64,000 nt of DNA, taken from assembly GCA_022885665.1 (NCBI GenBank), contig JAGQDJ010000202.1, positions 1,054,001 through 1,118,000 of the forward strand, in the 5' to 3' direction. How positions within the stretch are numbered: the first letter of the stretch is position 1; each line of letters begins with the position of its first letter. The notes under the pieces are model-generated. The model had not been told where the DNA came from. It searched no databases and saw only the letters and a list, made by a program, of their open reading frames with translations. A program made the translations under genes and the position numbers. Below, piece by piece: positions 60,250 to 64,000 of this stretch. The DNA comes from Triops longicaudatus (lineage: Eukaryota; Arthropoda; Branchiopoda; Notostraca; Triopsidae).

Positions 60250-63200
60250 ATGGGCATTCAAATGCTACAGGGTTTGCTTGAAACCCAGTACCCCGGAGCC
60301 TGCGTTTCTGTTGATTTGCTCCGCATCGCTTCCAGCATTGCAGGCAATTACCAAGGCAGAGGATATTTGAACCTGGTCATAGACGGAGAATGTTGCTTAG
60401 ATCGCCTGTACGGTGGCTATGTTTCAGGTAATGGCTTAAATTGGTTGGAAATTTTGCCTTTCTTTTGTTAATTCACTCTCTTTGATTGCAGATTGGACAT
60501 GCGGTGGGCAATGGAACCGTATGCTGCAATTCTTAGCCGCCCTAGTGCAAACCTTGCGTACAAACCGCATCAACCTTGCCATATTTTTCAACGGAGCTTT
60601 AGAAAAACCTCGTATCCAAGAATGGATCCGGTCTCAAATGGCAGCACGGAGCAACATCTATCAAGTAAAGTCTCATTCTTTGTCAAGAGAGAATTTTAAC
60701 ATGCCTACCATAAAGCACTTGGCTATTTTCCTATATAAGTAGTCGAGTCGTCATGGATAGGCAAATTAAAGTCTTCATTTCTGGGTGTGGTGAAAGTCAT
60801 ACTCGTGGGCTAATTCACCTCAATCTGAAACGAAACATGCCTTTTTAAGACAGTAGTCGTTTTCTTGTATTTTTCTCGTATTTGTTTATATTTTCTAAGT
60901 CTCATTTTTTAAAATTAATTTCCGTTTTTTTATATTTTCATTAGATACTGCGCCATATTAACACAAAAGGAACGCCTCCGCCCAAAGTATGGTGGGTTCC
61001 TCCATCCTGTTTACATACTAGTCTCCGACTAGCGCTTAGACACTTAAAAATGGTTATGGTAAGAAGGCCAAATGCGTCACTTCGGAGAAAGAGTAATCCT
61101 TCTTAAAATACATAGGTGTCATCCGTCGAAGACCATCATTATGAAATCATTGCGCATTGTCGGCAGTACGATTTCCATGGGTTGATGGGCGAAGACGCAG
61201 AATACGCTATTTTTGAGCCTCCACGTTATTTTTCTTCCAAGCAACTTAAACTTACCTACAAAGTAAGCCGATTTATCGTTTGGCACCATTTACATTGGCA
61301 GTGTGGCCAAAGACAATCCTTCCAAAAAGCACCTTGATTGTTTTTTGCTATAATAATCAAGGCCGTCAAGTGAAGGTAGATTAGAAATGACCGTTCTGGG
61401 TGCGGTAAATAAGTTACCATAACTATATTACCCCAATCTGGACGGTGACACTTATTAAAAGATATTGAACAATAATTTTATTTGTTTTATTACTAATTTG
61501 TACGGTTTCTTCTGTATTTCGTTACTAGTTTAAGAATTTTACTGACCTGTGAACTTTCTGTTGTGATTTTTTTGTGTGTGACGTAGTGTCTATTCTTTTC
61601 CAGGGTTCCTTAGAAACGAAGGAATTTATCTTGGACGAAGTGGCCAAAGGATTGAACTTAAATCCTTCGCGTTTTTGTCTGCTGGCGGCCTTATTGGGAT
61701 GTCATTTGTTGCCTGATAATGATCTACGAAGCTTCCATAAAAAGCTCTTACAAACAAACGGCTCAGAAGGAGACAACGCTGCCCAACAGTTGCCACCAGA
61801 AGCTGTACTGAAAGCAGTGGCGAGCTTTGTTCGAGAATTAGAGTCCATTGAAGATATAGATAAAATTGCGTTGGAAGCGTTTGGTTCTGCAACGGATGCC
61901 AGGGTGGAAAAACTTAAGCAAGCAATTCAGTATTATAGTCAAGGCACTAAAGAAGGCTTTGGACAGCGGAGACACACTAATCATGGTAATAAAATGCCTA
62001 TAATCTGTCTTTATGATTTTCACCCGGGAAAAATCGTTATGATGAGACTTTATTCGATTGATAATACTGTGATTTTTCGATTAGTCTTTCTGACCGATTC
62101 TAAAAATAAGCACGGGGCGACTCTTTTATTTCCGGAAGACGAATGTTGAGACCCTTTTTCTAAACATTTTCCATTTCGATGGCAGGGAAATCGAGCGGAG
62201 AGACTGGGAACCATAAATTGGGAAAGTTACCGAATGGAGATGTTCGGGAAGGTGCCGCTGCCAAATTAGCTTCAGAGCTACCAGACGATGAACTTGCGTC
62301 AGCACAGGATAAACTCGGTATGAGTTCTTTTTTACTATTGTTTTGCAGTGGTTCGTGATTTAATATAACTAGCTTTGCCGTCAAGTGTTAGCCTTTGATC
62401 TGACCAATTTTTTTTCTCGTATTCTGCTTTTTCCTGTGCAGTCTTGAATGGAATAGCATCGTCAGACTCAAGCACGGGCAGTTTGTCGCCGTCCAATTCT
62501 AATTCCAAAACGAAGAACGCAGTCAACGATGGAAAGTACCAGCCTGTGCCTCAAGTTGCGGCCGAAGTTTTACGAACGGCGTTAGAAAGGCATTCCCGTG
62601 GCTTTATGTCTCCACTCCTGTACCAAATCTTGACTCAAGTGAGATTTTGTGACGCGTTCTGTGTGGTGCTTTCTTTTTCATCCTTTTACCTTTTATAACT
62701 TTTGGCTGAGAATAATTTCCTGAACCCAGACAAATAGACAATTAGTGTTAGGGGTGTACTAATCTGTATTGAAAATTGTAGGGAGAAATTCGTTTAAGCG
62801 TTTGTTTGGAGGATCAAGCGCACCGTGAAGTGCCCAATATCCAGTTGTTTTATCGACCCGTTCGACAGATGGTGTATGCCATTTTATTTAACCTCCATCA
62901 CCATACTTATTTAGCTGACAAAGAAAAGGAAGCTGGAGGTAATTTTGCTTAATTCTCCTTTTTTGTAGTTTGCACAGTATGTCTTGGGATATGCTTAATG
63001 ATTGCGAATTATCTTTGTTTTATCTAGGAACTGCTAATGTACCTGATATTAAAGTGCGAGAGTGGGTGTGGACTTCCGCTAATCCGTACCGTCATCCCGA
63101 TGTAGTTCCTGCGCTTCCAGTAGGCTGGCCAGTACCAACTGTACAAAGACTCTGGTTTGGCACGTCTTTGGAAGATAAGAAACGACGGTTAAGAGCCTTT

Positions 63201-63929
63201 TTGTCTTGTCTGCATTCGGATAGTCCTTTAATGCTCAATACTGAGTTTGTTCCCCAGCATTTGTTGGTCTTAGCCTGCGTGCTGAGGTACGTGTCCTTTT
63301 TCAAGCAGTTAGTCTTTCCAGTTTTTTTTACTTGAAGAAAAATTTTTGTTGGATATCGAAAATTGTAGTTAAACTAATTTTCTTCTTTAGATATATTATG
63401 TCTTCTTCTATGGGTTGTTTGCTGCAAAAGCATGAGCTCGATGCCTTTATTGTGCAAGCCTTCTCGCCAGAATTGACCAGTGTCAACTTCCTTCAAGATT
63501 TGCAGGTAAATGCACGAATTGTAAACCCGCGAGTTGAAACAGAGAATGGAAATTCAATAAATTGTGGTGCGAGAAAGCGTGTCTTTTAAATCCACGTTTC
63601 AGATTTATTATTATTATTTATTTAACAGCTGCCCAAGTTGAGCGCAAGAGGAGTTCAGCTCGCCAGTTTGTTCATGGAAGGCGTGGAGACAGCGTTGTTG
63701 GTTAATGATGCATGTGGCTCTCCAATTCCATGGGTCATGACCAGTCCTTGGCTATTTTTCGATGGCAAACTTTTCCATGCCAAGCTTTTCCGGGCCAGTA
63801 ATGCTAAAGACGTGTATGATTTGTGTGACCATCGACCGGAAATGGTTTTTAAAGTCGAACGTCTTCGAAAAGCCGTCTTGGAAGGACTTAATCCTAGGGT
63901 TCCTCCTGCGTTCCCTCCAATCCCTCCTT
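60250..63929 (+). CDS. FAM120A: FAM120A-type protein (constitutive coactivator of PPAR-gamma-like), 3' end outside the window
   Basis: The FAM120 family carries an N-terminal FEN/XPG-like PIN domain; mammalian FAM120A binds RNA and activates Src-family kinases, and FAM120B coactivates PPAR-gamma. Eleven exons: 60250-60427, 60492-60664, 60945-61058, 61116-61262, 61604-61985, 62186-62317, 62442-62638, 62782-62938, 63028-63286, 63391-63505 and 63629-63929, giving 718 residues up to a donor at 63930. Landmarks are MGIQMLQGLL, LVIDGECCLDRLYGGY (D45), FFNGALEK, NTKGTPPPKVWWVPPSC, SVEDHHYEIIAHCRQYDFHG, NPSRFCLLAALLGCHLLPD, a Ser-rich linker with SSDSSTGSLSPSNS, LFYRPVRQMVYAILF, LWFGTSLEDKKRRLRAFLSC, HELDAFIVQAFSPEL and WLFFDGKLFHAKLFRAS. 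The order and spacing match human FAM120A, whose C-terminal RG-rich region would lie past the window. Confidence 0.94.
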
Positions 63930-64000
63930 GTAAGTTTATGTTTATTAATTGAAGAGTCGACACTTCTTACAAAAACTAAAAATTGGCTCTTCGAAAGGTT

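Noticed and set aside
1..64000. tRNA, rRNA or CRISPR features
   Set aside because: No cloverleaf with a convincing T-loop (GTTCGANTC) context, no rRNA-like stretch and no spaced direct repeats were seen by eye; a covariance-model search would be needed to exclude small RNAs.

Overview
The window is nuclear DNA from an intron-rich animal, most likely an arthropod or a close ecdysozoan relative. Every coding region except two is split by GT-AG introns, many only 50-130 bases long, with T-rich acceptors. The proteins match animal families, including cytochrome b5-related desaturase-like proteins known from insects. AT-rich non-coding DNA fills much of 17.5-43 kb. I saw no bacterial operons, CRISPR arrays, rRNA or tRNA. 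The species cannot be fixed from the sequence alone.

Layout. 1-2407 (+): 3' part of KRI1, a nucleolar ribosome-assembly factor. 2955-4441 (+): an RCHY1/Pirh2-type CHY-RING ubiquitin ligase. 5102-7865 (-): BDP1, the SANT-domain subunit of RNA polymerase III factor TFIIIB. 8391-11567 (+): an EDEM1-type ER alpha-mannosidase-like protein, head-to-head with BDP1. 12631-17520 (+): a TEX11/SPO22/ZIP4 meiotic TPR protein in 13 exons. 28817-30145 and 31770-33089 (+): two intronless tandem cytochrome b5-related desaturase-like genes. 36234-58314 (+): a GRIP-family scaffold with seven PDZ domains in 18 exons. 60250 to the right edge (+): the 5' part of a FAM120A-type gene. All exon chains were built by hand. 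The reading frame closes exactly across every junction listed.

The most unusual region is the 5' half of the GRIP gene. Every junction of its first common exons (43305, 43459, 48993) is phase 1. Scattered over about 32 kb are up to eight short ATG-started segments that run into consensus donors, also in phase 1: 17910, 18913, 20722, 23198, 36234, 40853, 45693 and 49568. Several encode short basic or cysteine-rich N-termini, and one begins MGEICS, which resembles a myristoylation/palmitoylation signal. This suggests a multi-promoter locus that swaps membrane-targeting N-termini on one PDZ scaffold, and in one case skips PDZ1. If the upstream starts are real, the two desaturase-like genes are nested in a GRIP intron.

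The genes share no pathway; this is ordinary eukaryotic gene order. KRI1 and BDP1 both serve ribosome and Pol III output, RCHY1 and EDEM1 serve protein quality control, and TEX11 serves meiosis. Two MITE-like elements and a long ATT microsatellite lie in introns.
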